Below are positions 44,351-56,053 of a stretch of 64,000 nucleotides of DNA, one piece after another. Position numbers and translations under genes: made by a program. Source of the DNA: Theropithecus gelada (taxonomy: Eukaryota > Chordata > Mammalia > Primates > Cercopithecidae); contig NC_037681.1 of assembly GCF_003255815.1 (NCBI RefSeq), positions 74,708,386 to 74,772,385 on the forward strand, in the 5' to 3' direction. The notes below the pieces were generated by a model that searched no databases, had not been told where the DNA came from, and worked only from the letters and a program-made list of their open reading frames with translations. Each line of letters opens with the position of its first letter. Within the stretch, counting starts at the first letter, position 1.

Positions 44351-44869
44351 ATCTGCCATATTTAGCTGGAAGTTCCTTATTGGTTTTTTATTTTGGCAAT
44401 CCAACTTTTGGATATGAAGATGACTTTTATGTCTTAGAAATATTACATTATTAAAAATATGTTGGTTTTGACTTGCTGGGGTTATTTTCCTCCTTCCTTT
44501 GGTAAAAACACTTGATTCATTATTTTGAGCAAACTTCCCCTTCCCCAATTTGTGTGGTTCTGGTGGGGCTGCCCTCTGACCACAGAGGTGGACACATGCT
44601 CTAATCTGGAAAATTAGTTTCACTCTCATGGGAGTCTGACTCCTGAACAGAGACCAAAGTTGCTGATGATGTTGTTATCTTATTGGTGAACCTTAGAGGG
44701 CTGGCTTATGATTGTACCAGCCTGGGTCCTTCTTTGGACATACTAGAAACCAACTCTGATTGACTTTAGCATAAAAGAGTTTTAATGGGAGCCTATTGAT
44801 TAGTTCATGAAATTTATGAGAAGGTTTTAGAATCAGGCTTAGAAAATAATCAGTTACCATGCATGTTAG
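44351..44869. other. Unclassified DNA
   Basis: No gene. It may hold an old dispersed repeat (44560-44690) that I cannot name. Confidence 0.4.
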
Positions 44870-45292
44870 TTTCCTATAGCTACTGTAACAAATGGCCACA
44901 AGCAGAGTGATGTAATACAACACATTTATTTTCTTATAATTCTGATCACTTTCTTTTTTTTTTTGAGACGGAGTCTGGCTCTGACGCCCAGGCTGGAGTG
45001 CTGTGGCCGGATCTCAGCTCACTGCAAGCTCCGCCTCCCGGGTTTACGCCATTCTCCTGCCTCAGCCTCCGGAGTAGCTGGGACTACAAGAGCCCGCCAC
45101 CTCGCCCGGCTAGTTTTTTGTATTTTTTTTTAGTAGAGACGGGGTTTCACCGTGTTAGCCAGGATGGTCTCGATCTCCCGACCTCGTGATCCGCCCGTCT
45201 CGGCCTCCCAAAGTGCTGGGATTACAAGCTTGAGCCACCGCGCCCGGCCATTTTCTTATAATTCTGGATGTCAGAATTATAAAATCAAGGTC
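44870..45292 (-). mobile_element. LTR remnant, MLT1-like, cut by an Alu
   Basis: GTTAGTTTCCTATAGCTACT, GTAACAAATGGCCAC and TTTATTTTCTTATAATTCTG, resuming at 45250 with AAATCAAGGTCTGG, match the 3' part of MaLR-type LTRs antisense. Confidence 0.5.
44944..45249 (-). mobile_element. AluY of Old World monkey type
   Basis: Very little diverged antisense Alu with GTGGCCGGATCTCAGCTCAC and CCTCGCCCGGCTAG. A 17-bp duplication ATTTTCTTATAATTCTG lies at 44927-44943 and 45250-45266. Confidence 0.96.
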
Positions 45293-45470
45293 TGGTCTGG
45301 ATATAGTGGCTCAAGACTATAATCCCATCATTTTGAAAGGATAAGGTGGGAGGATTGCTTGAGCCCAGGAGTTTGTGACTACCCTGGGCAGCATAATGAG
45401 ACCTTGCCTCTACAAAAAAATAAAACGTTAGCAAGGCACAGATTACAGATGTGAACAACTGCGCCAGGCC
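45293..45470 (+). mobile_element. Rearranged Alu: left arm plus inverted head
   Basis: 45293-45440 is a diverged sense left arm. 45441-45470 (GATTACAGATGTGAACAACT, then GCGCCAGGCC) is the Alu head in the opposite sense. Confidence 0.75.
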
Positions 45471-46675
45471 TATAAATGTGTTTTATTTATACCTTACATA
45501 GTTAGATCATTATATTGGCTTTAAAGTGTTTTGCATAAATTGCATTGCCTCTGAATTCCACTTCAGGAGAGTAAAGGAGATATTACAAACTATTGTTATG
45601 CAAAGGGGGTATTGGGTCTCATAGAGCTCTAGTCAGAAAAAATAAGCACATTCCACAAAGCTGGAGGGATTAAGATCTGGCGGGTACAGAGTCTGTTTCT
45701 CACAGGAAGGCATGGATTCTCTGGATCTGGAGTAGAGCTTAGGCTGGAAGGACTCCCTTGCTATGGCTCAGGGGCTTCTCTAAACATCTTTTATTTGCCC
45801 TCAACATTACTTTGACTCTGACCTCCCCGATAATACACCTGTTTTTATCTGATAGATTATTTTGTAAGTGACCTCACATACCAGCCATCTCTCTTCAGCC
45901 TCCATCTCATTTCCACTGTGACATTGAGAATCAGTATTTTTAGATGCTGAGACCAGATCAACCTATATAGAAAAATAAATCTGGTTCCACTTTTACTTCC
46001 TATATAGGATATCATTAACATATTTTCCATACAAATAGGGACTGTCATGTACCATATGTTATTCATCGCATGGCATCATGCCTGTTTCAAGACATGTTTT
46101 AATATAGCACAAAGGCAAAGAGTTTTAAACTGGAATGTCTGCTGTGCGTTGTGGTTTAGACTTTCTGGTTATCATGAAGCCTGATTAAGTTAGCTTTCTA
46201 CATGTATACCATAAAATGAGCTCTCAACAAATTACCTGGAAAAGTTAACTAAGCAAGATAAACTTTGGGCACAATAAAAGTAAACTATTAGAACTTTAGC
46301 TCAGTTTAGGCAAGGTCACAGAGATTTTGCAGTTGAAGCCCATTTTATTGGATGAACAAAGAAGAAAAAACAGGAAAACAACCTGGCTAGCAAGGAAGTA
46401 GAAAGATATGACTTTTCTATTCTAGTTATTAAAGGCTTAAGAATTCGACTATTTAAAGCACAATATCCCTTTTTCAGATACATTAATTAATTCGACTATT
46501 GGCTGAAGCCCATCTGTGTGTCAGGTACTACGATAGTTCCTGGAGAGTTCCTGGGGAACAATGGTAAGCACAGATAGACTCCATCTCTGACCTTGAGGAA
46601 ATTACAATCCAGTGGAGAAAATAGAAAATAATAATAATAACAATAATGATTTATTTTATTTATTTATTTTCTTTT
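45471..46675. other. Unclassified DNA
   Basis: 1.2 kb without a recognised repeat or gene. Longest minus frame is 69 codons (45857-46066), no homology seen. A short ATA/TTTA-rich patch lies at 46625-46670. Confidence 0.45.
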
Positions 46676-46797
46676 CAAAATAGAGTCAGGGTCTCACTAT
46701 GTTGCCCAGTTTGGTCTTGAACTCCTGGGTTCAAGCGATTTGCCTGTCTCCACCTCCCAAAGCGCTGGGATTACAGGTGTGAGCCACTGCACCTGGC
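46676..46797 (-). mobile_element. Partial Alu
   Basis: Antisense left arm ending GCACCTGGCT, following a (TTTA)n tail. Confidence 0.88.
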
Positions 46798-46859
46798 TGT
46801 AATAATTTTTAAACCACTTTTAATAATATAGATACAAAGAGAGTTCAGTGCTGTTAGGG

Positions 46860-47335
46860 AAAATAATCTAAAACAAAAGACACTGGATTTTTTTCCATTA
46901 GCCCTTTTAGATTCACCCTCCATCTTTCTCGACCCTGCTGTGTGCTCCAGGAGGCGGCCTCTGTGGCCTGCATCAACAAGTAACCTGTCCCTCTGGCCTC
47001 AGGCTGGGTTTGACCCAGGAGAGGCATCAGCAGGAGACTGGGTGGTGGGAGCAGAGTGAAATCGGGCAATTTACTCCGCTTCCCAGCCAGGCTATAGATT
47101 AGCTTCTTTTCTTTGCTGAAGGCCACAGCTATTCTTTCTAGGTTCTGGGAACCAGCTGTCCACTTATTCCTTTAGATGAGGGGGTGATAAAGGATTCCAG
47201 CTGTTGCTAGTTCAGAATGTTTCCCTGTAGCTAGTTGGCTTCCTTTAACCATGCTCATATCTTTCTAAATGGTCCCCTCATGGAACTCACCCATGGGTGT
47301 GTCATCCTTTTCCTGCCAGGACACTGACTCGAGCC
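46860..47335 (+). mobile_element. Ancient interspersed repeat
   Basis: CTCTGGCCTCAGGCTGGGTT, GGAGAGGCATCAGCAGGAGA and CCAGCTGTTGCTAG, then CCTGCCAGGACACTGACT at the end, are words I recall from a widespread old primate repeat. Family not settled. Confidence 0.5.
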
Positions 47336-47552
47336 CAGACCAGAGAGGGTGGGACTAGTGGTGGTGAAAGGGGCATTCTAGGCAGAGATAAGAGCTCTTC
47401 AGGGGAATTGTTTGAAGGAAGGAGAGTGTAGCTGGAGTGTAGAGAAGGAGGGGCGAGATGGTGTTGAAGGGGTAGGCAAGGGCCAAATTATGGGTTATAG
47501 GATGCAGTGGATGCTTTTCTCTTTCTTTTCTTTTCTTCTCTCTTTTTCTTTT

Positions 47553-47672
47553 TTGAGACAGGGTCTCGCTATTGTTGCCCATGTTGGTGTTGAACTTGGG
47601 CTCAAGTGGTCCTCCTGCCTTGGCCTCCAAAAGTGCAGGGACCATGAAGGCATGAGCCACCATACCAGGTTT
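47553..47672 (-). mobile_element. Partial Alu with CT-rich tail
   Basis: Antisense left arm after a TTTC tract at 47517-47552. Confidence 0.87.
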
Positions 47673-48164
47673 CTTTCTTTTGGCTGCTCAGCATTTTTTG
47701 AAACCCCTTCTTGTGTATGGGGAATTCCCTACTTTAGGGGTCTTGGTGGGAGGCCCACTGCCTTCCTATTATATAAGCTCAGCTCCCAGGTGGTTAGATG
47801 TGGGCGCAGGACCTAGTCTCAGCCAGTCAACAGCACCCAGCCAGTATCTGGGTCAGGAGCCAGAAGCAGAACAGTGAGGGCTTCTCCTCTGGCTTTGGCA
47901 GGTGTGGCAGTGGCTCTGGCAGTGGTTTCCATGGTGTTGGCAGTGCAAGCTGTGGCATCTATTTCCTTAGCTTGGCTCCCAACCTTCCTGGGGGCCATAT
48001 CCTTTTATAAATTTCTTTCTTGTCTGAATGGGCCAGAGTTCATTTCTTCCTAGTAGCAATATCTTTTTAATACATTTCTTTGCTTTTTAAATTAACCAGA
48101 GTCCACATCTGCTTTTAGTAACTAAAAGCCCTGAGTGTACTTAGTTGTACACTGTGGTAACTAA
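47673..48164. other. Unclassified block inside L2, LTR-like end
   Basis: TCCTTTTATAAATTTCTTTC and TTAATACATTTCTTTGC, then TTAACCAGAGTCCACATC, look like a retroelement 3' end. A Gly/Ser-rich open frame at 47798-48010 is chance. Confidence 0.35.
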
Positions 48165-48342
48165 AAACACTGTACTTTATAGATCATGCTAAGTGTTTTA
48201 ATCTTAATTATAAGTACAAAGGGAAGACATTTAAGGCTTTAAGCTGCAAGAATGATGTGGAGGCAGTGACAGGACCAAGCTTGCATTTGGAAGAGCTCTT
48301 TCAGATTGCATCAAGGAGGGTCTAGATTAAATGTAGGGGGAC

Positions 48343-48635
48343 TGCCAGGCACGGTGGCTCATGCCTGTAATGGCAGCACTTTGGGAGGCCAAAGCGGGCG
48401 GATCACAAGGTCAGGAGCTCGAGACCAGCCTGACCAACATGGTGAAACCCCATCTCTACTAAAAATACAAAAATTAGCTGGGTGTGGTGGTGCAGGCCTG
48501 TAATCCCAGCTACTGGGGAGGTTGAGACAAGAGTATCGCTTGAACCCAGGAGGTGAAGGTTGCACTGAGCCAAGATCATGCCACTGCACTCCAGCCTGGG
48601 TGACAGAGAGAGACTTCATCTCTAAATAAATAAAT
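48343..48635 (+). mobile_element. Alu inside L2
   Basis: Sense Alu with an (AAAT)n tail. The target duplication AAATGTAGGGGGAC (48329) and AAATGTAGAGGGAC (48636) differs at one base. Confidence 0.95.
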
Positions 48636-48835
48636 AAATGTAGAGGGACCCAAGGGATAGATGATGTTGGCTTAGAGTAGGAGTTGCAGTGGTAACACAG
48701 AGAAGTGCCTGGATTTAAGGGTTAACATTTGAAATTGTTATGACTGGATGTAGGGGAGGTTAAGGAAAAGAGAGGCATCAAGGTTAGTCCTTGGATTTTT
48801 GCTCTTTGAATTGGGTGTTTACTATATGAGGCCCA

Positions 48836-49604
48836 GGTACTTTGTTTAAATCCTGATTGCTATTGATAATTTAATGGCTGATCAAATGATTTTTCTATTC
48901 TCCTATGCTTTTATGTACATACATAAACTTGTTGGAGTTGGATGACCAATTGCACGTACACTTTCTTTAGATCCAGACTCTGAATTCAGACCGTGTTTCA
49001 ATGCTTGGCTATCACTGATGAGGAAAAACACAGTTGGTCTCTGAGTCACCCTGTGAAATAGTATTCAGAGCTGAGGCTTCATTTGTAGTGCTTGATTCAA
49101 CAGATCCCTGGGCTGGTGTGAGTAAGTGGAAAGCCATTTTAGAGAAGCCAGAATTGGGTTGCCATCTGTCATGCATGGGCTTTGCTCCTTACACATATTG
49201 GTGAATAAAATGTTTAACAGGCTGTAGCCGGAAAGTGATATGCAGCATCTCATTCATGAGAAAACTACATTTTGCTTTCTGTTTAAGGGCGTTGTTGAAG
49301 TGTCCTCTAGGCTGTGTTTATGCATCCTCAGGTGAATAAATTCTTGCCTAAAGTTCACTATCATCAGCACTTACAACAAGATGGAACAACAGGAAATTGT
49401 GAAACTAATACGTGCTACTTACCGGTGTTCAGAGACTCTTTCAAATATGACTTATTTACAAATTTCTCCTTCTGAAGTCATGCAATTTTTATTTGTTGTG
49501 CATTTGTTTTGTACCAATCATTCTTCCAACCACTAATAAATATTTATTTATACACACACCATACATCCCTCCATACACCATGTATTTATTCAACTCTCAC
49601 TCTA
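48836..49604. other. Unclassified DNA
   Basis: No recognised gene or repeat. AT-rich toward 49540. Confidence 0.4.
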
Positions 49605-49964
49605 ATATGATTTGACTCTGTGTCTCCACCCAAATCTCATCTCAAATTGTAATCCCCATGTGTTGAGGGAGGGACCTGGTGGGAAGTGATTGGATCACAG
49701 CAGCAGTTTTCCTCATGCCGTTCCTGTGATAGTGAGGGAGTTCTCACGTGATCTGATGGTTTAGAAGTGTGTGGTGGATCCCCTTCTCCTCTCTGCTGTC
49801 ACCATGTAAGACATGCCTTGCTTCCCCTTCGCCTTCTGCCATGATTGTAAGTTTCCTGAGGCCTCCTCAGCCATGCAGAAGTGTGAGTCAATTAAACCTC
49901 TTTCCTTTATAAGTTACCCAGTCTTAAGTAGTTCTTTATAGCAGTGTGAAAACAAACTAATGCA
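49605..49964 (+). mobile_element. MSTA/THE1-type MaLR solo LTR
   Basis: AATATGATTTGACTCTGTGT at the start, GGGAGGGACCTGGTGGGA, CCTTCGCCTTCTGCCATGAT, and CAGTGTGAAAACAAACTAAT at the end closely match MSTA in sense orientation. About 360 bp, near full length. Confidence 0.9.
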
Positions 49965-49972
49965 CGCTTCAA

Positions 49973-50091
49973 CCATATGAAATAGATATTGCTGACCTCA
50001 TTTTCCAGTAAGGAAATTGAGGTTATTTAGAAATCTGAATTTGAACCCAGCCATGTGTTACTAGGCATATGCCAAACCACTGTGCCATAAA
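49973..50091 (-). mobile_element. MIR
   Basis: GACCTCATTTTCCAGTAAGG, then TTTGAACCCAGCCATG, is antisense MIR. Confidence 0.75.
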
Positions 50092-50454
50092 ATCATCTGA
50101 CTTATCATTTGTTCCTTTCCCTTATTCTGTGTTCCCTTGACTGGTATCAATCTAGGATGTATTACATTATTTTGAAATTGAAGACATCTCTGTTTAATAG
50201 GGACAAAAGCATAGCCAAATAACAAATAAGTAGGGTGAGGAGTTAAAGAAGTACTTAAAGGAAGTTAAAATTTAAGTGGCTAAAGGAAGCCATCAGGATC
50301 TCTGACCAATCCGGGCATGGTGGCCAAATGCTCTTTGGTGAATTTCTCCACTTGACTCCTATATTATAAATTAGGATGAGAAAAAGGATCAGAAGCTTCT
50401 AAAAACATTAGACTAGCTCCACTACAAATAAAGGAAAATGCTGGAGCTAGAGTC

Positions 50455-50650
50455 AACAGATGGAGTTTGAATCTGAGATTTGAATCCTAATTTTACTACC
50501 AGTTGTGTCTACTTAGGCAGATCTGTTGACATCTCAGAGCCTCTGTCTCCTCTGATGGTAACACCTTTGTCATGTAACATTTATGTGGAGTAAATGAATA
50601 ACATTTGCAAGCTGTAAAACATTATACAAATGCAAGTATTATTATTAACT
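50455..50650 (+). mobile_element. MIR
   Basis: GATTTGAATCCTAATTTTAC, then TTAGGCAGATCTGTTGACAT and CTCTGTCTCCTCTGATGG, is worn sense MIR. Confidence 0.7.
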
Positions 50651-52269
50651 TACTTGAGACTCTAAAGGTTGAATTTCTGAAAGTTAAGTCTAAGGCAAAT
50701 GGTGTCTGTGTTCCTATAAGCAGAGCAAGATCACCAACAACAGTGTCAGCCATCATAGCAATTTTTATATTTGCTACATCTTCTTATTTTTTTCTTACCA
50801 CAAAGCTGTAAAGCATTGTCATTGTATAAAATTTACAGAATAAGAAGGCAAAATAAGTTTTCCAATGTCAAACAGAGCATCAGAAATAAAACCAAGATTA
50901 TTTCTACCTTGCACTATGTACTTCCCACATTAGAATACCTTTGCTTAACACCATTTATGGAAAAAAATGTAACTTAAGGATCTGTAGCTAAATTTAGCAG
51001 ATAATGTTGAAAGATGAGACTAGGAGAATATATTTAGAGACAGTGCCTACTTAACATGAATTGTTATCTGCTAGGGAAAAAGACGAGTTTTAGGTATTCC
51101 TAGAACTCAGTCTAGCAAATTATTCATCTGTAAGGGGAAAATCTGTGGTAACTGTACCTAAAATTATTTTTTAAACATCTCAACTTTAAATTTATATCTA
51201 AAAGTAACTTTTTTTTTCCTATGCAAGATGTCCCACACTTACTAATATATCCACAGACTAGCAAACCCTTAGGGGAAAGTAAAAAGTAAACAAAACAATA
51301 GATAATTATCAGTTCAGTGACCCCTTAAAGTTAACATTTAAATCGTTTGCCTTTTCCAAATAAAGGCTATAAGCACAAATTGCTTTATTATTAGCCTAAA
51401 TGCTTTGGTTATCTTACACATAAAATACTTTGTTTTAGCAGTGGGAGATGTTATGCTTGCATAACCCATAAGATTTAAGCAAAGCATCGAGGGAACAAGA
51501 ATGAACACACATTGTTTAATGTGGCATTTGACTTTACAGGTGTATTTTGGCATGGCAGTCATCCAGTTGGAGTGTGTCACTGATAAGCCAGCTTAGCTTA
51601 TTCTTACACTAGAACTGATATTTCTGTGTGGAGGGAGATTGATTTCTCTAATGCTCTTGGGATTTTCTCTGTGCCTTTAGTTGTTTCATCCCAGGAGAGA
51701 AGGGATGACTCATGTTTTTGTTGAATTTGAGAGAGGAACTGGGTTTGTATAGCCCTATCCATTTGTTGTAGGCACTGTTTAGTATATAATCCTACCTTAT
51801 AAAAGACCCATTGAATACCTCCTGGCTCTCGGGGCTGGATTGCCGGTAGCAGGATGTCCGCCTCTGGTCACAGATAGGCACCTGATCCAAATTAGGCCAA
51901 TGAGATCTTCTCCAAGGACTTGAGAGGGAATAAAGAGAATCAATCTGGCCAAGATATGTATGTAAACTCAGAAACTGTGGGATAGCCATTGCTTTCAACG
52001 CATGTGGATTAAGAAGAAACAGGTATTCTGTAGAAAGAGAAGCATAAACTAGGTCCAAAGAGAACTGCTTGGACTCTGGTGGTTTTTCAGTTCTTCCCTC
52101 CAGCTTGTTCGAATTTCTGATGTTGAGGATTATGAGATGTCTGTGTCCTTATAATGAAGTCTCTCTTTTTGTTTTTGCTAAAGGTAACATGAGTTGTTTT
52201 CTGCTACATGTGCCCAAGAGCATCTTAACTAATATACCATTTAGTTATGAATAAGAAAATAATCTTACC
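50651..52269. other. Unclassified DNA
   Basis: 1.6 kb without a named repeat. 51780-52060 resembles an old dispersed repeat (AGGCCAATGAGATCTTCTCC). Open frames are under 90 codons and unrecognised. Confidence 0.4.
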
Positions 52270-52312
52270 CAGGCTGTTTGAGAAGGAGACTGCATTCTTC
52301 TCAAACAGCCTG
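52270..52312. repeat. Perfect 15-bp inverted repeat, 13-nt loop
   Basis: CAGGCTGTTTGAGAA at 52270-52284 is exactly complementary to TTCTCAAACAGCCTG at 52298-52312. It does not lie in a repeat I recognise. Confidence 0.9.
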
Positions 52313-52435
52313 TGTTTGAAGGAGAAGCAATAGCTGTTGGTACAGCCATTTAAGGTGGTATAATGAAATTTTATCTTTTTATTAAATTAAATTAATTACT
52401 TAATTTTATTTTCGTTTTTATTTTATTTAACTTTA

Positions 52436-52726
52436 TTTTTAAGGCAGGGTCTCCCTCTGTCACCCAGGCTGGAGTGCAGTGGTGCAATCACAGCTCACTG
52501 TAGCCTCAAGATCCTAGGCTCAAGCAAATCCTTCCACCTCAACCTCCTGAGTAGCTGGAACTACACGTGGCACCACCACACCCGACTAATTTTTTTAAAC
52601 ATTTTTTGTAGAGATGAGGTCTCGCTTTGTTGCCCAGACTGGTCTCAAACTCCTGGCCTCAAACAATCCTCCTGCCCAGGCCTCCCAAAGAGCTGAGATT
52701 ACAGGTGTCAGCCACAGTACCCAGCT
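52436..52726 (-). mobile_element. Alu, old
   Basis: Diverged antisense Alu in a TTTA-rich setting. Its head ends GTACCCAGCT. Confidence 0.92.
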
Positions 52727-53156
52727 GGAGATGAAGATTTTTATATAACCAAACCAGAAGGTAATGTGATTCAGTTTTGTCATATATATGGGGATAATTT
52801 GCCTGACATTTCTCACCCCCTACTTTCCCAAGAACTTGCATAAACATCTCCCACTGCTAAAACAAAGCAAAATACAGAATGAATGGAAAGATTCACATGA
52901 TGCTATCATATTTTGAACACATTGAGGGTGACCAGCTGATGAATATGCTAGTTGGCCAGTAAGTTTTTGAATTTAGCTATATGATTGACATAATTGTAGT
53001 TAGCAAGTTATATGTGTTTAAAAACATTAGTCACTAAACTATGCAGATTTTAATGAAAGAGAGAAGACATTGTGCTTGGAATATTTAACCCGGAATACTT
53101 CTCTGGGGGTAAGTTAAATCTCAAGATGTTTCACTTCTTAAGAAAAAATACATTTG
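52727..53156. other. Unclassified DNA
   Basis: AT-rich. Nothing recognised. Confidence 0.4.
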
Positions 53157-53449
53157 GGCTGGGTGCAGTGGCTCATGCCTGTAATCCCAGCCCTTTGGGA
53201 GGCCGAGGCGGGCAGATCACTTGAGGTTGGGAGTTCAAGACCAGCCTGACCAACATAGAAAAACCTCGTCTCTACTAAAAATACAAAATTAGCTGGGCGT
53301 GGTGGCGCATGCCTGCAATCTCAGCTACTCAGGAGGCTGAGGCAGGAGAACCTCTTGAACCCGAGAGGTGGAGGTTGTGGTGAGCTGAGATTGCGCTAAT
53401 GCACTCCAGCCTGGGCAACAAGAGCAAAAGTTCATCTCAAAAAAAAAAA
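53157..53449 (+). mobile_element. Alu
   Basis: Sense Alu with an A-tail. Target duplication AAAAAATACATTT (53143) and AGAAAAACATTT (about 53453). Confidence 0.94.
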
Positions 53450-53872
53450 AAGAAGAAAAACATTTAGAATCTGCTCGGCAAGTGTCCAGTCATAATTGAC
53501 AAAATGGCTTATAATAAGGATTCTGAAATTCTTATTCAAGTTAAATCATTGCAGTGATTTACATTGAAGTCTAATCCTGGTTAAGTGGTTTCATGAGGAT
53601 GAATTTTACACCTAACCACAGCACACTATCTGCCGTTCCTCTGCATTGTTTATTGTGCTTCTATAGGTGAGATCTTTCCCCACTTACTCAGCTCTTTTAT
53701 GTATCCTCAACCCCAAGTTATTTAACATATATTCCAGAATTGGTGAACACTGCACCAATTAAGCCCTCTGAGTTCCAAGGATACCCTTCTTAACAACTCT
53801 AGTTACTTTATAAGCTATGCTCTAATTTTAAGTGATATCTAAATGAAAATAAAATATAATTCACATTATTTT
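53450..53872. other. Unclassified DNA
   Basis: AT-rich. Nothing recognised. Confidence 0.4.
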
Positions 53873-53881
53873 CAAAAGCTC

Positions 53882-54184
53882 TTTTTTTTTTTTTTTTGAG
53901 GCAGAGTCTCAGCTGTCACTGAGGCTGGAGTGCAGTGGCATGATCAGGGCTCACTGCAGCCTCCAAACCCTGGCTCAAGTGATCCTCCCCACCTCAGCCT
54001 GCCTGGTAGTTCTACAGGTGTGTGCCACCACATCTAGTTAATTTCTTTGGTATTTTTTTTTTTTCGTAGAGACAGAGTTTCACCACATTGCCCACGCTGG
54101 TCTCAAACTTCTGAGCTCAAGCAGTCTGCCTGCCTTGGCCTCCCAAAGTGCTGGGATTACAGGCGTAAGCCACCGCACCCGGCC
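53882..54184 (-). mobile_element. Alu
   Basis: Antisense Alu. TCAAAAGCT is duplicated at 53873-53881 and 54185-54193. Confidence 0.94.
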
Positions 54185-54589
54185 TCAAAAGCTTTTCTTT
54201 ATTTGACTAATCCAACACCCTTTCATGATAATAACATGCAATAAATTAGGAATAGAAGGGAATTTTCTCAACTTAGAGAAAAACATCTACGAAAATCTCA
54301 CAGGTAACATCATGCTTAATAGTGAAAGGCTGAAAGCTTTCCTCCTAAGATTAGGAATAAGACAAGGATATCTGCTCTCACTGCTTCCATTCAACATTAC
54401 ACTACAGATTCTAGCCAGGACAATTATGTAAGAAAAAGAAATGAAACATCCAGATTGGAAAGGAAGAAGTAAAACTACCTCTGCTTACAAATGGCACAAT
54501 CTTGTGTATACAAAATCCAAAGGAATCTACAAAAACTCTTAGAGCTAATAAACAAGTTTGGCAAGGTTGCAGCATACAAGATCAATTGT

Positions 54590-54826
54590 TTTTCTTTTCT
54601 TTTCTTTCTTTCTTTTTTTTTTTTTGAGACCGGGTCTCACTCTGTCGCCCAGGTGAGAGTGCAGTGGTATGGTCACGGCTCACTGCAGCTTTGACTTCCC
54701 AGGCTTAGGTGATTCTCCCACCTCAGCCGTCTGAGTAGCTGAGACTACAGGTGTGCACCACCACACCCAGCTAATTTTTTGTATTTTTTGTAGAGAGAGG
54801 ATTTCACCATGTTGCCCAGGTTGGTC
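54590..54826 (-). mobile_element. Alu, 5'-truncated, in L1
   Basis: Antisense. AAGATCAATTGT is duplicated perfectly at 54578-54589 and 54828-54839. The copy stops before the Alu head, at TTGGTCT. Confidence 0.95.
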
Positions 54827-54880
54827 TAAGATCAATTGTATTTCTATATACTCCAATGAGCAATTTAAAAATAATGTTAG

Positions 54881-55162
54881 ACTGGGTGTGGTGGCTCATG
54901 CCTGTAATCCCAGCCCTTTGGTAGGCCAAGGGGGTATGGATCACCTGAGGTCAGGAGTTCGAGACCAGCCTGGTCAACATGGTGAAACCCCATCTCTACT
55001 AAAAATACAAAACTTATCTGGGCATGGTGGCACACACTTATAATCCCAGCTACTCAGGAGGCTGAAGCAGGAGAATCGTTTGAACCCAGGAGGTGGAGTT
55101 TGCAGTGAGCCGAGATCGCACCAGTGCACTCCAGTCTGGGAGACAGAGCAAGACTCCGTCTC

Positions 55163-55207
<45 letters not shown>

Positions 55208-55226
55208 TAAATAAATAAATAAAGTG
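54881..55226 (+). mobile_element. Alu with (TA)n in its tail
   Basis: Sense Alu followed by A17, (TA)n at 55178-55204 and (AAAT)n. Target duplication AATAATGTTAG (54870) and AATGGTGTTAAG (about 55229). Confidence 0.93.
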
Positions 55227-55479
55227 AAAATGGTGTTAAGAAAATAATTCCCATATTCAAAGGATCAAAAGGAATTAAAATACTTAGGAATGAATTAAAA
55301 TAAGTGCAAGCCTATAATCTGAAAACTATCCAATATTGTTGAAAGAAATTAAAGAAGATCTAAATAAATGAAAGACATGCCATGTTCATGAATTAGAAGA
55401 CTTAGCATTAAGATGACAATATTTTCCAAATCGATCTACAGATTCAATGCAATTCCAATCAAAATCCTAGATGCCTTAT

Positions 55480-55602
55480 TTTATTTATTTTGTTTTAGAG
55501 ACAAGGTCTCACTCTATACCCAGGCTGGAGTGCAGTGGCATGATCACAGTTCACTGCAGTCTTGACCACTCCAGCTTGAGTGATCTTCCCATCTCAGCCT
55601 CT
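55480..55602 (-). mobile_element. Partial Alu
   Basis: Antisense right-arm part, cut by the next insertion. Confidence 0.85.
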
Positions 55603-55628
55603 AGAATCCAGCTACCTTTTTAAATTTT

Positions 55629-55758
55629 CCCTTCCTTCCTTCCTTCCTTCCTTCCTTCCTTCCTTCCTTCCTTCCTTCCTTCCTTCNTTCCTTCCTTCCT
55701 TCCTTCTTTCCTTCCTTCCTTCCTTCTTTCCTTCCTTCCTTCATTCCTCTCTCTCTCT
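55629..55758. repeat. (TTCC)n tract containing one N
   Basis: More than 100 bp of TTCC with TTTC variants and one undetermined base at 55687. It is the tail of the following Alu. Confidence 0.95.
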
Positions 55759-56053
55759 CTCTGTCTTTCTTTCGATAGAGCCTCACTCTGTTGCCCAGGC
55801 TGCAGTACAGTAGCACAATCTTGACTCACTGCAACCTCTGCCCCCTGGGTTTAAGTGATTCTTATGCCTCAGCATCATGAGTAGCTGGGACTACAGGCAT
55901 GTGGCACTACACCAGGCTAATTTTTGTATTTTTAGTGGAGACAGGATTTCACCATGTTGACCAGGCTGGTCTTGAACTCCTGACTTCAAATGATCCGCTT
56001 GCCTCAGTCTCCCAAAGTGCTAGGATTACAGACGTGAGCTGCCAAGCCCAGCC
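55759..56053 (-). mobile_element. Alu
   Basis: Antisense Alu after a (CT)n patch. CCAGCTACC occurs at 55608 and 56055 as target duplication. Confidence 0.93.

Larger units (their letters stand above)
47340..48835 (-). mobile_element. L2 LINE, antisense, with insertions
   Basis: 47340-47520 (GGAGAGTGTAGCTGGAGTG), about 48165-48342 (ATGATGTGGAGGCAGTGAC) and 48650-48835 (AGAGAGGCATCAAGGTTAGT) run in L2 order antisense. Two Alus and an unclassified block lie between. Confidence 0.6.

Noticed and set aside
47798..48010. Gly/Ser-rich keratin-like small protein
   Set aside because: It lies in a retroelement-like block, lacks a credible start context and resembles no gene.
52270..52312. MicroRNA precursor
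   Set aside because: The stem is only 15 bp with a 13-nt loop, shorter than a normal pre-miRNA stem, and the flanks do not extend the pairing.
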